Source: Comamonas sp. (GTDB lineage: Bacteria > Pseudomonadota > Gammaproteobacteria > Burkholderiales > Burkholderiaceae_C). From it: DNA of 5,939 nt. Under the pieces are notes generated by a model. It was given only the letters and a program-made list of their open reading frames with translations, made no database searches and had not been told where the DNA came from. The stretch is from positions 1 through 5,939 of the forward strand of contig JAFAIY010000059.1 of the NCBI GenBank assembly GCA_019236485.1. Direction: 5' to 3'. Both the position numbers and the translations under genes were made by a program. Shown here in pieces: positions 5,148 to 5,939 of the stretch. Positions within the stretch are counted from its first letter, which is position 1. Every line of letters begins with the position of its first letter.

Positions 5148-5939
5148 ATGACTTCACAACATCTCTTCAATCTGGAGATTCTCAAATACCCGCGCACCCC
5201 GCATCTGAGCGGCTCGCGCCTGCAAGTGGGCGACCAGGGCGACGCCGTGCCCTACCAGGCGCTGGCGGGACGCCACATCGTGGTCGAGGAAAAGCTGGAC
5301 GGCGCCAATGCGGCGCTGAGCTTTGGTGGCGACGGCAGCCTGCTGCTGCAGTCGCGTGGCCACTATCTGCAAACCGGGCAGATGGGCGGGCGCGAGCGCC
5401 AGTTCAATGCCTACAAGCAATGGGCCAGGACCCACGAGGCCGCGCTGATGGCGCTGCTGGACGAGCGCTACATCATGTATGGCGAGTGGCTGTACGCCAA
5501 GCATTCGCTGTTCTACGACGCGCTGCCGCACTGGTTTTGCGAGTTCGACATCTGGGATCGTTCGACCCGATGTTTTCTGGATACGCCGCGCCGCCATGCG
5601 CTGCTGGCCCAGGTGCCCGTGGTCTCCGTGCCCGTGCTCTACAGCGGCCTGGCGCCCAGGCGTGTGCAGGATCTGCTGGCGCTGCTCGCGCCTTCGCTGG
5701 CGCGCAGCGCGCGCTGGAAGTCCGTGTTCGAGGAGCAGGTGCACAGGCAGAAGCTGGATCTGCCTCTGGCCTGGCGTCAGACCGACGGCTCCGATCTGGC
5801 CGAGGGCCTGTACCTCAAGGTCGAGGAGGACGGCCGTACCGTGGCGCGCTACAAGTTCGTGCGCTCCGATTTTGTGCAGGTGATTCTCGAGTCGGGCTCG
5901 CACCACAGCGAGCGGCCCATCATCGCCAACGGCCTGCGC
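5148..5939 (+). CDS. ATP-dependent RNA ligase (Rnl2/Rnl5-like, RNA_ligase domain), 3'-truncated by the window
   Basis: This is a cytoplasmic enzyme expected to join 3'-OH and 5'-phosphate RNA ends through a lysine-AMP intermediate. The 264 residues visible hold the full nucleotidyltransferase motif set. Motif I is EKLDGAN, with K49 the predicted AMP-accepting lysine. SRGHY follows at 69-73, motif III is YGEWLYAKHS (111-120), motif IIIa is FCEFDIWD (130-137), motif IV is EGLYLK (219-224) and motif V is RYKFVR with K236. KYPRTPHLSGSRLQ (13-26) is a typical N-terminal lead of this family. There is no extra N-terminal OB module as in the Deinococcus ligase. The frame is still open at the right edge, and probably only a few codons are missing. 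The ATG at 5148 has GGAAA seven bases ahead. The same frame is open back to 5004 with ATGs at 5025, 5112 and 5118, but that extension is Cys-rich and overlaps leader hairpins, so I judge it non-coding. A kinase or phosphatase partner, common for RNA-repair ligases, could lie downstream. Confidence 0.92.
   Translation, partial: MTSQHLFNLEILKYPRTPHLSGSRLQVGDQGDAVPYQALAGRHIVVEEKLDGANAALSFGGDGSLLLQSRGHYLQTGQMGGRERQFNAYKQWARTHEAALMALLDERYIMYGEWLYAKHSLFYDALPHWFCEFDIWDRSTRCFLDTPRRHALLAQVPVVSVPVLYSGLAPRRVQDLLALLAPSLARSARWKSVFEEQVHRQKLDLPLAWRQTDGSDLAEGLYLKVEEDGRTVARYKFVRSDFVQVILESGSHHSERPIIANGLR

Noticed and set aside
5154..5906. A 250-codon minus-strand open frame opposite the RNA ligase
   Set aside because: The plus-strand reading carries every nucleotidyltransferase motif in order. 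The minus frame is its Gln/His/Arg-rich shadow.
1..5939. CRISPR arrays, tRNA or rRNA genes, insertion sequences
   Set aside because: I looked for regularly spaced repeats, cloverleaf-like segments with a T-loop, and transposase motifs or terminal repeats with target duplications, and found none.

Overview
The window is GC-rich DNA whose coding style (strong CTG, GCC and CGC preference) and gene content fit a betaproteobacterium, most likely of the family Comamonadaceae (Comamonas or Delftia type). This placement is an impression from the sequence, not the result of a search.

Layout. (1) Positions 1-1195, plus strand: a Bcr/CflA-type MFS drug-efflux transporter gene, cut by the left edge and broken by one in-frame stop and two frameshifts. 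(2) Positions 1192-4531, minus strand: a three-gene ABC transporter operon read phnD-phnC-phnE. It encodes a periplasmic binding protein, an ATPase and a permease made of two fused PhnE-like halves. It converges on the broken MFS gene with overlapping stop codons. The family is phosphonate/phosphite-type (PhnCDE). The binding protein, however, looks like the clade commonly annotated as putative selenate-binding, so the true substrate may be a selenium oxyanion rather than a phosphonate. (3) Positions 4532-5147: a 616-base divergent control region. On the minus side it holds a phnD leader with a hairpin plus T-run just before the ribosome binding site. In the middle is a perfect inverted repeat over the -35 box of a plausible plus-strand promoter. 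On the plus side is a leader of about 350 bases with an 8-codon mini-ORF and at least four perfect-stem hairpins. (4) Positions 5148-5939, plus strand: a single-domain ATP-dependent RNA ligase (Rnl2/Rnl5-like) with all the nucleotidyltransferase motifs, cut by the right edge.

How the parts work together. The three ABC genes form one importer: PhnD captures the anion in the periplasm, the fused PhnE is the channel, and PhnC drives transport with ATP. A strong stem-loop between phnD and phnC may set a higher level of the binding protein. The RNA ligase appears to be a separate transcription unit with its own promoter and an elaborate leader, possibly an attenuator. Its partners, if any, would lie beyond the right edge. 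The ligase with its mini-ORF and multi-hairpin leader, and the putative selenium-oxyanion importer with its attenuator-like leader, are the most promising points for follow-up.
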